Below are positions 7,296 to 16,509 of a stretch of 36,488 bases of DNA, piece by piece. The notes under the pieces were generated by a model, which searched no databases, was not told the origin of the DNA, and saw only the letters and a list, made by a program, of their open reading frames with translations. Within the stretch, counting starts at the first letter, position 1, and every line of letters starts with the position of its first letter. The stretch covers positions 1 to 36,488 of the forward strand of contig DUPW01000070.1 of NCBI GenBank assembly GCA_012838125.1. The letters are read 5' to 3'. The DNA is from Papillibacter sp. GTDB lineage: Bacteria > Bacillota > Clostridia > Oscillospirales > Oscillospiraceae. Both the position numbers and the translations under genes were made by a program.

Positions 7296-9430
7296 TAATC
7301 GCCGTAGCGCTTGTTGCCATCGGCCTGCTGTTTCGCTATGTGTTGAAGCAGAGCAAGGGCAGCCTGGAAATGCAGGAAATTGCCGACGCAATCCGCGAAG
7401 GCGCCATGGCACTTTTAAGGCGCCAATATAAGTCCATTGCGATTATTTCGGCCATATCACTCGTTGTCATTGTTGTGGCCGTCTACTTCGGCAACGTGGC
7501 AAAGGGCGAGGCAGACGCCCTCTCCATTGCCGTTCACTCCGGCATCGCCTTCATCGTGGGCGCAATCTGCTCGGCGATTTCCGGCTACATCGGCATGTAC
7601 ATGTCCGTCAGCGGCAATATCCGCGCCGCAGAGGGCGCCAGAACGAACCTGGACAAAGCCCTTCAGATTGCCTTTAAAGGCGGCTCCGTGACGGGCCTTG
7701 CCGTCACGACCCTGTCTCTTCTGGGCGTCACCACCCTCTTCCTTCTGTTCGGCGGCGGCTCTTCTTCGGAAGCGGCTGTGAAGGAAGCGCCCCTTCTCAT
7801 CATCGGTTTCGGTTTCGGCGCCTCGCTGGTTGCCCTTTTTGCACAGCTGGGGGGCGGCATCTACACGAAAGCCGCCGATGTGGGCGCCGACCTCGTGGGC
7901 AAAGTGGAAGCCGGTATTCCGGAGGACGACGCCCGCAACCCCGCCGTAATTGCCGACCTCGTTGGCGACAACGTGGGCGACTGCGCCGGCCGCGGCGCCG
8001 ACCTGTTTGAGTCCACGGCGGCGGAGAACATCGGCGCCATGATTCTCGGCATCGGCCTGTATCAGATTTTCGGTATCAAGGGCATCCTCTTCCCGCTGGT
8101 GGCCCGTGCCGTGGGGATTATCGCGTCCCTCATCGGCATCCTGCTTGTCCGGGTGAGAGACGAGAAGAAGGACCCCATGGATTCCCTCAACCTCGGCTAC
8201 GCCGTGACGAGCATCGTCGTGGCCGTTTTGATGTTCTTTGTTATCACGAACATGTTTGCACCCGTGGGTATTTATGAAGGCATCCGCGTGAACACATTCC
8301 TGCTGTTCCTCTGCTCAGTGGTGGGCCTTATCCTCAGCTATGTCTTCGTATGGCTGACGATTTACTACACCTCCTCCGCGAAACGCCCTGTGCGTCAGAT
8401 TGCGCAGGCCAGCCGCACCGGCTCCGCCACGAACATCATTTCCGGCATCTCCGTGGGCATGGAGTCCACGGCCCTGCCCGTCATTTTTATCTGCATCGCG
8501 ATTTTCATCGCGTACAGGCTCGGGGTGGTTGCCTTCTCCGATATTATCGCCGCCACAGCCGGAACGGCTGACGCCGTCTCCGCCGGAACGGCGGGCCTTT
8601 ACGGCACCGCCATCGCCACCATGGGCATGCTCTCCACCTGCACCTTCGTTCTCGCCATGGACGCCTTCGGCCCCATTACAGACAACGCCGGCGGCATCAT
8701 CGAGATGTCCGGCGCGCCGGAGGAGATTCGCAAGACAACGGACCGCCTCGACGCCTGCGGCAACACCACGAAGGCGCTGACGAAGGGCTACGCCGTGGGT
8801 TCTGCGGCGCTGGCCACCTTCCTGCTCTTTGCCTCGTATCTGGACGAAGTCAAGGCCCTCGGCTTTGAGCTGTTTACCGTGGACATCGCAAACCCCAACG
8901 TCTTTATCGCTGCGTTTATTGCGACGATGGTGGTGTTCCTATTTAGCTCCACGGCGATGAACGCCGTGAGCAAAGCGGCGCAGGTGGTTATCCTTGAAGT
9001 GCGCCGGCAGTTTGCAGACATCCCCGGCATCATAGAAGGCAAGGCCAAGCCCAATTACAAACAGTGCGTCGATATCGTCACGAAGGGCGCTCTGCGCGAG
9101 ATGGTTCTGCCGGGCCTGATTGTGGTCATTGCGCCCCTCGTCACCGGCATCCTTCTGGGCAAGGAGGCTGCGGCGGCGTACATCCTCGTCAGCACCATCG
9201 CCGGCACCATTGTGGCCCTGTTCCTCAACAACGTCGGCGGCGCCTGGGACAACGCGAAGAAGTTCGTGGAGCTGGGCTTCGACGGCGGCAAAGGCTCCGA
9301 CACTCACAAGGCCGCCGTTGTGGGCGACACTGTGGGCGACCCGTTTAAGGACACGGCCGGCCCCTCCATCCACGTGCTCATCAAGCTGACGAGCACCCTC
9401 ATGGTTCTCTTCGTCGTCCTTTTCCGCTAA
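7262..9430 (+). CDS. hppA: Membrane-bound H+-translocating pyrophosphatase
   Basis: DVGADLVGKVEAGIPEDDARNPAVIADLVGDNVGDCAGRGADLFES, GNTTKALTKGYAVGSAAL, GGAWDNAKK, DTVGDPFKDTAGPS motifs. Confidence 0.95.
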   Translation: MSTLYFGIIYGVIAVALVAIGLLFRYVLKQSKGSLEMQEIADAIREGAMALLRRQYKSIAIISAISLVVIVVAVYFGNVAKGEADALSIAVHSGIAFIVGAICSAISGYIGMYMSVSGNIRAAEGARTNLDKALQIAFKGGSVTGLAVTTLSLLGVTTLFLLFGGGSSSEAAVKEAPLLIIGFGFGASLVALFAQLGGGIYTKAADVGADLVGKVEAGIPEDDARNPAVIADLVGDNVGDCAGRGADLFESTAAENIGAMILGIGLYQIFGIKGILFPLVARAVGIIASLIGILLVRVRDEKKDPMDSLNLGYAVTSIVVAVLMFFVITNMFAPVGIYEGIRVNTFLLFLCSVVGLILSYVFVWLTIYYTSSAKRPVRQIAQASRTGSATNIISGISVGMESTALPVIFICIAIFIAYRLGVVAFSDIIAATAGTADAVSAGTAGLYGTAIATMGMLSTCTFVLAMDAFGPITDNAGGIIEMSGAPEEIRKTTDRLDACGNTTKALTKGYAVGSAALATFLLFASYLDEVKALGFELFTVDIANPNVFIAAFIATMVVFLFSSTAMNAVSKAAQVVILEVRRQFADIPGIIEGKAKPNYKQCVDIVTKGALREMVLPGLIVVIAPLVTGILLGKEAAAAYILVSTIAGTIVALFLNNVGGAWDNAKKFVELGFDGGKGSDTHKAAVVGDTVGDPFKDTAGPSIHVLIKLTSTLMVLFVVLFR

Positions 9431-9439
9431 AAGAAAAAA

Positions 9440-9478
9440 CGGGAGTCTCTACATTGCGGAGACTCCCGCCCTTTTAGA
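9440..9478 (+). terminator. Rho-independent terminator after hppA
   Basis: GGGAGTCTC-N9-GAGACTCCC followed by GCCCTTTTAG. Confidence 0.8.
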
Positions 9479-9565
9479 TAAAAGTGCCTCCGGAAAAAAG
9501 AAATAGCAAGACGCCTTTTTGTGCATAATCTGATGGTGCAGTGAAAAAACATGACAAGACGTGTA

Positions 9566-9594
9566 TTGACAACCCTTTCAAGGACTGGTATAAT
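9566..9594 (+). promoter_or_regulatory. Consensus sigma70-type promoter of infC-rpmI-rplT
   Basis: TTGACA-17-TATAAT, exact consensus. Confidence 0.85.
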
Positions 9595-9706
9595 AACTTG
9601 GACAAAGAAGCAGAACGGTATCCCCGTCCTCACCTGGCCGCATCAGGCGCGCCATGGTTAACATCGATCTGAGCACCGGCCTTTCGGCCGGATTGGATTG
9701 TTGTGT

Positions 9707-9740
9707 ACGCGGATGCTCTGCATACCGCGTTTTTTGTTTT
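9707..9740 (+). terminator. Leader attenuator terminator upstream of infC
   Basis: ACGCGGATGC-TCT-GCATaCCGCGT followed by TTTTTGTTTT, between the promoter and infC SD. Confidence 0.7.
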
Positions 9741-9770
9741 CGGGCTTAAATTTTATGGAGGTGCGTACTT

Positions 9771-10286
9771 ATCAGTAACAACGTTTACCAAATTAACGAG
9801 GATATCCGTGACAAAGAAGTTCGCCTTATCGGGGCGGACGGTACTCAGCTTGGCATCATGCCGGCTTCACAGGCCCTTGAGATTGCCTACGAGCAGGATC
9901 TTGACCTTGTGAAGATTGCGCCGGGCTCTGTTCCGCCTGTCTGCAAAATTATGGACTACGGCAAATATCGCTTTGAGCAGGCAAAGCGCGAGAAGGAAGC
10001 CCGTAAGAATCAGCATATCGTTGAGGTCAAAGAAATTCGCATGTCCCCGAGTATCGGACTCAACGACTTTAAAACAAAGCTCAAAAACGGCCAGCGTTTC
10101 CTGCAGGAAGGCAACAGGCTGAAAGTCACGGTTCGGTTCCGCGGCAGAGAGATGGCTCATACCAACATCGGTGAGGAGCTGCTGAAGAAATTTGCCGAGG
10201 AATGCTCCGAGTTAGGCACCGTTGAAAAAAACCCGAAGCTCGAAGGCCGCTTTATGACGATGTTTATTTCGCCGAAATCGAAGTAA
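9771..10286 (+). CDS. infC: Translation initiation factor IF-3 (apparent AUC start)
   Basis: ISNNVYQINEDIRDKEVRLIGADGTQLGIMPASQALEIAYEQDLDLVKIAP...; SD GGAGGTG at 9757-9763; no in-frame ATG/GTG/TTG between the in-frame stop (9747) and 9771. Confidence 0.9.
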   Translation: MSNNVYQINEDIRDKEVRLIGADGTQLGIMPASQALEIAYEQDLDLVKIAPGSVPPVCKIMDYGKYRFEQAKREKEARKNQHIVEVKEIRMSPSIGLNDFKTKLKNGQRFLQEGNRLKVTVRFRGREMAHTNIGEELLKKFAEECSELGTVEKNPKLEGRFMTMFISPKSK

Positions 10287-10338
10287 TTCGACTTTCGCGT
10301 TGACTATCGTGTAATTGATATTGGAAGGAGAACGACCC

Positions 10339-10542
10339 ATGCCGAAGATTAAAACCCATAGCGGGGCGAAGAAGAGATTCTCTCTTACGAAGTCCGGCAA
10401 AGTCAAGCGCGCGCAAGCGAATAAGAGCCACCTGCTCAATGGTCACGGGAAAACCCCGAAGCGCAAGAGAAAGCTTCGTAAGGGCGCTTATGCCGATGTG
10501 ACGAACGAGGCGGCAGTCAAGCGCCTGATTCCCTATAAGTAA
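10339..10542 (+). CDS. rpmI: 50S ribosomal protein L35
   Basis: [24 protein letters not shown]. Confidence 0.97.
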   Translation: MPKIKTHSGAKKRFSLTKSGKVKRAQANKSHLLNGHGKTPKRKRKLRKGAYADVTNEAAVKRLIPYK

Positions 10543-10556
10543 GGAGGTAGACCGAA

Positions 10557-10916
10557 ATGGCCAGAGTAAAAGGCGCAACGATGACGCGCAAAAGAAGAAA
10601 TAAAGTATTAAAGCTCGCTAAGGGCTATTGGGGCGCAAAGTCCAAACACTTCAAGATGGCAAACCAAGCTGTGATGAAGTCCCTCACGTATGCCTACGTG
10701 GGCCGCAAACGCAAGAAGAGGGAATTCCGTCAGCTGTGGATTACGCGAATCAACGCCGCGTGCAAACTCAACGGACTCAACTACTCCCGTTTCATGCATG
10801 GGCTGAGACTCTCCGGCATCGAACTGAACAGAAAGATGCTCTCCGAGATGGCCATCCACGAGCCTGAAGCTTTCGCCGCCCTCTGCACGACGGTGAAAGA
10901 AGCCATCGGTGCGTAA
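10557..10916 (+). CDS. rplT: 50S ribosomal protein L20
   Basis: [30 protein letters not shown]. Confidence 0.98.
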   Translation: MARVKGATMTRKRRNKVLKLAKGYWGAKSKHFKMANQAVMKSLTYAYVGRKRKKREFRQLWITRINAACKLNGLNYSRFMHGLRLSGIELNRKMLSEMAIHEPEAFAALCTTVKEAIGA

Positions 10917-10933
10917 CTAACGCTGCAAACATA

Positions 10934-10974
10934 AACGCCGCATGTCTCGATGACGAGTCTGCGGCGTTTTTTCG
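10934..10974 (+). terminator. Rho-independent terminator after rplT
   Basis: AACGCCGCA...TGCGGCGTT followed by TTTT. Confidence 0.8.
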
Positions 10975-11025
10975 CGGCGTTTTTGTTATTCGCACCAATC
11001 CGACAGATTTGGATACGTATCGCTC

Positions 11026-11054
11026 TTGTCAATACGGCAGGAGGAGACTATAAT
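11026..11054 (+). promoter_or_regulatory. Predicted sigma70-type promoter of murC
   Basis: TTGTCA-17-TATAAT. Confidence 0.7.
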
Positions 11055-11195
11055 GAACGAATGCGGGAAGAGCGATTCTTCCCGCTCCACGCGATACGAT
11101 TGACCCGGCGTTAAAGGGTTCGCTCTAAAGCCGCATCCCCGCCGCGGCGGAGTCGGATACTGGTCGGCGTTTACATTATTTGAGGAGTGCATTCT

Positions 11196-12584
11196 ATGAG
11201 TATTACTGCTTTAGAGCAGTGTCTTAATTCCGGAGGAAGGGCCCACCTCGTGGGAATCGGCGGTGTGTCCATGTCCGCACTGGCGGAGGTGCTCAAAAGC
11301 CAGGGCATCGTCGTCACCGGCTCGGACAGTCAGGAAAGCCGCAACACCCGGAGATTGCGGGAGAGCGACATCCCGGTTACCATCGGCCACTTTCCCGAAA
11401 CAGTAAGCGGCGCGTCCTACATCATCCGCACCGCCGCCGTTCGGGACGACAACGTGGAAATCAAGGCCGCCCGGGCCGCCGGCATCCCCGTATTCGAGCG
11501 GGCGGAGGCGTGGGGCTATATCATGCGGGCATACGCAAACGCCGTCTGCATCGCGGGGACCCACGGGAAAACCACCACAACGTCCATGTCCGCCCATATC
11601 TTCCTCGCCGCAAAGGCCGACCCCACCGTCATGGTGGGGGGGACCCTCTCCACACTCAACGCGGCCTACCGCGTGGGGGAAGGGGACACGATTATTCTCG
11701 AGTCCTGCGAGTACTACAACTCCTTCCTCAATTTCTCGCCCACCGTGGCCGTTATCCTCAACATTGAAGCCGATCATCTCGACTTTTTTAAGGATTTAGA
11801 GGACATCAAGAAGTCCTTCCGCACCTTCGCCGAGCTTGTGCCGGCGGGGGGCTGCGTGGTGTATAACGCCGACGACGAAAATACAATGGACGCCATGGCC
11901 GGCCTTAAGCGGCCCGTCCTCACCTTCGGGCTGGGGGAAGGGGCGGATGTGCGCGCGAAGGCGGTGTCATACACCGAGGCGGGCTCGGAATTTGACGTGA
12001 CGGTTCACGGCAAGTCCTACTGCCGCGTGACGCTCCGCGTGCCGGGACAGCACAATGTGATGAACGCCTTGGCGGCCATCGCCGCGGCCTACTGCGTGGG
12101 CGTTCCGGGCAAGGCCGTGGAAGAAGGGCTTAACGACTTCTGCGGCGCCGGACGGCGGTTTGAGTACAAGGGCACCTTTAACGGCGCCCGGGTGTACGAC
12201 GACTATGCCCACCACCCCTCCGAACTGAAGGCGCTTCTGGACGCTGTTGCGGCGATGCCCTACCGGCGCACCATCCTCGTCTTCCAGCCCCATACCTATA
12301 CACGCACCTACCGGCTCTTTGACGACTTTATCGAGCAGCTGCGCCGGCCGGACGTGTTGCTGCTGGCGGAGATTTACGCCGCCCGGGAGAAAAACACCAT
12401 CGGCATCTCCTCTAAGCAGCTGGCGGAACATCTCCCCAACGGGCGCTACTGCGCCACCTTCGATGAGATTGAAGCCGCCCTGCGCGCCATGGCCCGGGAG
12501 GGGGACATTATCCTCACCGTGGGCGCCGGCGACATTGTGAAAGTTGGCGAGCGCCTTGTGGCGCCGGAGCAGGAGGCTATCTAG
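11196..12584 (+). CDS. murC: UDP-N-acetylmuramate--L-alanine ligase
   Basis: HLVGIGGVSMSALAEVL, IAGTHGKTTTTSM, YDDYAHHPSEL; RBS GAGGAG. Confidence 0.95.
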   Translation: MSITALEQCLNSGGRAHLVGIGGVSMSALAEVLKSQGIVVTGSDSQESRNTRRLRESDIPVTIGHFPETVSGASYIIRTAAVRDDNVEIKAARAAGIPVFERAEAWGYIMRAYANAVCIAGTHGKTTTTSMSAHIFLAAKADPTVMVGGTLSTLNAAYRVGEGDTIILESCEYYNSFLNFSPTVAVILNIEADHLDFFKDLEDIKKSFRTFAELVPAGGCVVYNADDENTMDAMAGLKRPVLTFGLGEGADVRAKAVSYTEAGSEFDVTVHGKSYCRVTLRVPGQHNVMNALAAIAAAYCVGVPGKAVEEGLNDFCGAGRRFEYKGTFNGARVYDDYAHHPSELKALLDAVAAMPYRRTILVFQPHTYTRTYRLFDDFIEQLRRPDVLLLAEIYAAREKNTIGISSKQLAEHLPNGRYCATFDEIEAALRAMAREGDIILTVGAGDIVKVGERLVAPEQEAI

Positions 12585-12795
12585 GCGCTTCGTACGCACC
12601 GGAAAAGGCAGGTCATGCCACGCTGGACGTGGCAAAGCCGGTGGCGTTGCCGTCTCGCCGCCCGAGTACGAGGAAGCCCGTGCAGGCGGGGTGAATGCGG
12701 CGGCTAAACGCTATCACACCGTCCGAGTATCACTCAAACCTCATGCGGGCGCGGCGGAACAGTGTCGCATCGCGCAGAGCGGATAAGCAAGAAAC

Positions 12796-12830
12796 AAACC
12801 CCAATCGATTTACTCGATTGGGGTTTTTGT
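12796..12830. terminator. Bidirectional terminator between convergent murC and ABC exporter
   Basis: AAACCCCAATCGA-TTTAC-TCGATTGGGGTTT with A-tract/T-tract. Confidence 0.85.
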
Positions 12831-12831
12831 T

Positions 12832-14658
12832 TTACTCTTCCAGTTCCGGAACAGAGAAATGTTCCTCCCGAAGCTGCATGGCGCGGCAGAGGGCAGCGTA
12901 CCGCCCGCCTTTGCGGAGAAGCTCTAAGTGGGTGCCCTTTTCGACAATGCGGCCTTTGTCCACCACGAGGATAAGGTCGGCACCACGAATGGTAGACAGG
13001 CGGTGGGCGATGATGAAGGAGGTGCGCCCCTTGAGCACCCGGGAGATGGCGTTTTGGATAAGACGCTCCGTCTCCGTGTCCACGTTGGCGGTGGCTTCGT
13101 CCAGAACGAAGATGGGCGGGTCAGCGAGAACGGCCCGGGCGAGGGAGATAAGCTGCTTTTCGCCGGAGGAGAGCCGGTCGCCCCCTTCGCCCACGGGTTC
13201 GTGGTATCCCTTCGGCAGGCGCACCGCCACTACGTCCGCCGAGACGAGCTTGGCCGCTTCAATGACTTCCTCGTCCGTGGCGTCTAGCCGGCCGTAACGG
13301 ATGTTTTCCATAATCGTGCCGGAAAAGAGGAAGGGAGTCTGCAACACGTAGCCCAGGGCGGAGTGGAGCCAGAGGGTGCTGCGCTCCCGGCTGTCCTTCC
13401 CGTCGATGAGCACGCGCCCTTTTGTGGGCTCGAAGAAGCGGCATGCGAGGTTCACAAGGGTAGATTTCCCCGCCCCCGTCTCGCCCACGATGGCCACGGT
13501 GGTCCCTGCCGGGATGTGGAGGTTAAAGTCTTGAAGCACGTCCTCCTCTCCGTCCGGATAGCGGAAGGAGACGTTTTCAAAGGTGATATCGCCCCGTATG
13601 GGCTCCCAGTTTTCCTTTTTGGGGTGGAACACATCGCCGTATTTCTCGATGACCTCCGGCGTGTCTGCCACGGTGACGGGGGCGTCAATCAGGGCTGTGA
13701 CCCGCTCGATGCCCACCTGCGCCACGATGACGTTCTCCAGCATGCCCACAAGCTGGACAATCGGCTCCACGATGCCCAGAGCGTAGGTGATGAGGGCGCT
13801 TAAAATGCCAAAGTCCATGAGATTTTCGTCCACCAGAAGGCCGCCTTTGTAGAGGACAGTCCCCACGGCCAGAGCGCCGGCGACGGACATCAGGGGCGTC
13901 AAGAAGGCGCTGATGCGGGCCGAGCGGATGGAGTAGCGGTACATTTTCCGCGTGATACCGGAAAACTCCCGGCTCACCACATCTTCAATCACAAGGGTTT
14001 TCGTCACCTTTGCGCCGGTGATGCCCTCGTTGTATGCGCCGGTGATTTCCGAGTTTGCCTCCCGCACCTTCCGCTGCAGGCGGATAATCTTCGACTGGAA
14101 GAACCACACCACCGCTGTGATAACAGGCACGTACGCCAAAAGCAACAGCGCAAGGGACGGCTTTAAGATGAACATGTAGACAAAGGCGCCGATGACATAG
14201 CAGACGTTCCAGAAGGCGTGGGTGAAGCCCCAGGCGATGACGGAGCTGATGCGGTCCACGTCCGACATGACCCGGGCCAGAAGATACCCCACGCTGGAGG
14301 TGTTGTAAAAGGGGATGGACAGCTCCTGCAGGTGCACAAAGGCCCTGCGGCGGATGTCCTTCGCCAGATACAGTTCCACCTTCATGGAGTGGCGGAAGAA
14401 GAACAGGGAAGCCACGCCGTCCACGAGGATTGCCCCAAAGTAGACGATGATAAAGAGCGGCAGACCTGTGAGACTTCCGGGGCCGATGAACCTATTGACG
14501 GCAAAGGCCGTAAACATGGGCTGGGCGGAGGTGACGAGGGCGGAGACAATCATCAGCACCATCGCCAGCACAAAGTGCCGCCGCACGCCGCTTAAATAGG
14601 GGAGAAGGCGCTTCCAGACGCGCAGACTCAGGTGCGCCGATTCAGTTTCGCGATTCAT
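12832..14658 (-). CDS. ABC exporter, fused TMD-NBD (heterodimer partner)
   Basis: Walker A GETGAGKST, signature LSSGEKQLISLARAVLADP, Walker B IFVLDEAT; 4-bp overlap with the next ABC gene. Confidence 0.93.
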   Translation of the reverse strand: MNRETESAHLSLRVWKRLLPYLSGVRRHFVLAMVLMIVSALVTSAQPMFTAFAVNRFIGPGSLTGLPLFIIVYFGAILVDGVASLFFFRHSMKVELYLAKDIRRRAFVHLQELSIPFYNTSSVGYLLARVMSDVDRISSVIAWGFTHAFWNVCYVIGAFVYMFILKPSLALLLLAYVPVITAVVWFFQSKIIRLQRKVREANSEITGAYNEGITGAKVTKTLVIEDVVSREFSGITRKMYRYSIRSARISAFLTPLMSVAGALAVGTVLYKGGLLVDENLMDFGILSALITYALGIVEPIVQLVGMLENVIVAQVGIERVTALIDAPVTVADTPEVIEKYGDVFHPKKENWEPIRGDITFENVSFRYPDGEEDVLQDFNLHIPAGTTVAIVGETGAGKSTLVNLACRFFEPTKGRVLIDGKDSRERSTLWLHSALGYVLQTPFLFSGTIMENIRYGRLDATDEEVIEAAKLVSADVVAVRLPKGYHEPVGEGGDRLSSGEKQLISLARAVLADPPIFVLDEATANVDTETERLIQNAISRVLKGRTSFIIAHRLSTIRGADLILVVDKGRIVEKGTHLELLRKGGRYAALCRAMQLREEHFSVPELEE

Positions 14659-16454
14659 TCAAGGCCCTCCCCGTTGTCCGTTTGCAAGTCGTAGACGCGG
14701 CGGTAAAGACCCGGGCGGGAGATGAGCTCTGAATGGGTACCGCTGTCCACAAGCCGTCCCTCCTCAAGGACGATGATTTTATCGCACAGCATCAAGGTGG
14801 AGATGCGGTGGGAGATGAGGATGAGGGTGGCATTTTTGGCGTTTTCCCGCAGCGCCTGACGGATGCGGGCGTCCGTCTCTGCGTCGAGGCTGGACATGGA
14901 GTCGTCAAATATCATGATGGGCGCGTCCAGCATGAGGGTGCGGGCGATGGCGATGCGCTGTTTCTGCCCGCCCGAGAGGGTGACGCCCCGCTCGCCCACA
15001 AGCGTGTCGTACTGCTTGGGCATGGCGTCAATGGTCTCGTCCACAGCGGCCACAGCCGCCGTTGCCTGAACGCGCTCACGATCCTCCGAGCGGGCGGCGA
15101 TGTCGATGTTCTCCATGATGGTGCGGGAGAACAGGAAGGGCTCCTGCAGCACAAGGCCCACGTTCCGGCGCAGATAGTAGCGGTCAATCTCCCGGATGTC
15201 TACGCCGCCGATGGTGATGCGCCCGCCGTCAGCCGGCAGGTCAAATAGCCGGTTGAGCAGGTAGGTGAGGGTGGATTTCCCCGAGCCGGTGGCGCCGAGG
15301 ATGCCGAGGGTGGTGCCGCGCCGGATGGTGAAGCTCACGTTTTTGAGCACGTCCTGCTCCCCGTAGCCGAAGGAGACGTTTTCAAATACGACATCCCGGT
15401 CAAGGGGCGGTTTTTTGGCATCCTCCTTTTCCATTTCAGGCTCGGCGTCGAGGATTTCGGCAAGGCGGGCTACCGATACGCCCGTTTTACTCACTTCCGA
15501 GAGGATGCGCCCGAGCATACGCACCGGCCACGCCAGCGTCGCGGCGTAGCTCAGGAAGACGAGGAAGGTGCCGAGGGACACCGTTCCGCGGACGCACAAC
15601 GCCGCTCCCACGGCGCAGATAACAAGCAGAAGGCTGGAGGAGAATACGTCTCCGATGCTGAAAAACCACCCCAGCGTATTGCCCAGCTTAATCCACTTGC
15701 TGATGAAGATGTCGTTCTTTTCGTCAAACCGTTTCAGCTCGTACCGCTCCCGTCCGAAGGCCCGCACCACGCGCACACCCGTGAGGTTTTCCTGAATGTG
15801 CACCATGAGCTCCCCCTCCGCCTCGTCGCAGGCAAGAAACTCGCTGGCGATGTTTGAGTAAAAGAGCAGGGAGTAGGTCAGAACAAGGGGGACGTACGCC
15901 GTCGCAATCAGGGCCAGGACGGTGTTGAGCTGAAACATAATCACCACCGCCACGCCCACCATCAGCAGGATGCGCGCGATTTCAATGAGCTGCTGGGACA
16001 CGAACCGCTGCACCATGTTCACGTCCTGTGTACAGCGCTGGACGATATCGCCCGTTCTGTTTTCGGTGTGCCACGCAAAGGGCAGCTTCTGAATGTGGGC
16101 GAAGAGGGTATCCCGCATGGAGCGGGTCAGGCGCTCCGTGCCTGTGGCAAGGCACAGGCGGGCGAGAAACGTCAGGCACCCTGAGAGTACCGCACAGGCG
16201 AGCACGACAAGGGCGCAGGTGAGAAGGTCTGAAGCGATGTCCCCGCGGCCCATTTCAGGCAGTCTGTTGAGAAGAAAGGGGGGAAGGTTTGGCTCCTTCC
16301 CGCCGATGACCTTATCGACGGTAAAGCCGACGATGAGGGGCAGGGCGTAGGAGAAGATGATGCCCCCACAGGTTAAAAGAAGGGCAAAGGCGAAATAGCG
16401 CTTTGCCCTGTGGGAGAAGCGAAGAAGAAAGGATGTTGTTTTATGTTTGGCCAT
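14655..16454 (-). CDS. ABC exporter, fused TMD-NBD (heterodimer partner)
   Basis: Walker A GATGSGKST, signature LSGGQKQRIAIARTLMLDAP; Walker B IMIFDDSMSSLD ends in Asp rather than catalytic Glu, as in degenerate sites of heterodimeric exporters. Confidence 0.93.
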   Translation of the reverse strand: MAKHKTTSFLLRFSHRAKRYFAFALLLTCGGIIFSYALPLIVGFTVDKVIGGKEPNLPPFLLNRLPEMGRGDIASDLLTCALVVLACAVLSGCLTFLARLCLATGTERLTRSMRDTLFAHIQKLPFAWHTENRTGDIVQRCTQDVNMVQRFVSQQLIEIARILLMVGVAVVIMFQLNTVLALIATAYVPLVLTYSLLFYSNIASEFLACDEAEGELMVHIQENLTGVRVVRAFGRERYELKRFDEKNDIFISKWIKLGNTLGWFFSIGDVFSSSLLLVICAVGAALCVRGTVSLGTFLVFLSYAATLAWPVRMLGRILSEVSKTGVSVARLAEILDAEPEMEKEDAKKPPLDRDVVFENVSFGYGEQDVLKNVSFTIRRGTTLGILGATGSGKSTLTYLLNRLFDLPADGGRITIGGVDIREIDRYYLRRNVGLVLQEPFLFSRTIMENIDIAARSEDRERVQATAAVAAVDETIDAMPKQYDTLVGERGVTLSGGQKQRIAIARTLMLDAPIMIFDDSMSSLDAETDARIRQALRENAKNATLILISHRISTLMLCDKIIVLEEGRLVDSGTHSELISRPGLYRRVYDLQTDNGEGLE

Positions 16455-16509
16455 GTATTCACCAACTTATAGGGGTTATAGGGTCATTATATCTCACCGG
16501 CGCCCTGCG

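Noticed and set aside
12544-12786. 80-aa plus ORF at the murC 3' end
   Set aside because: Starts within murC in another frame, arginine/alanine-rich shadow ORF, no SD.
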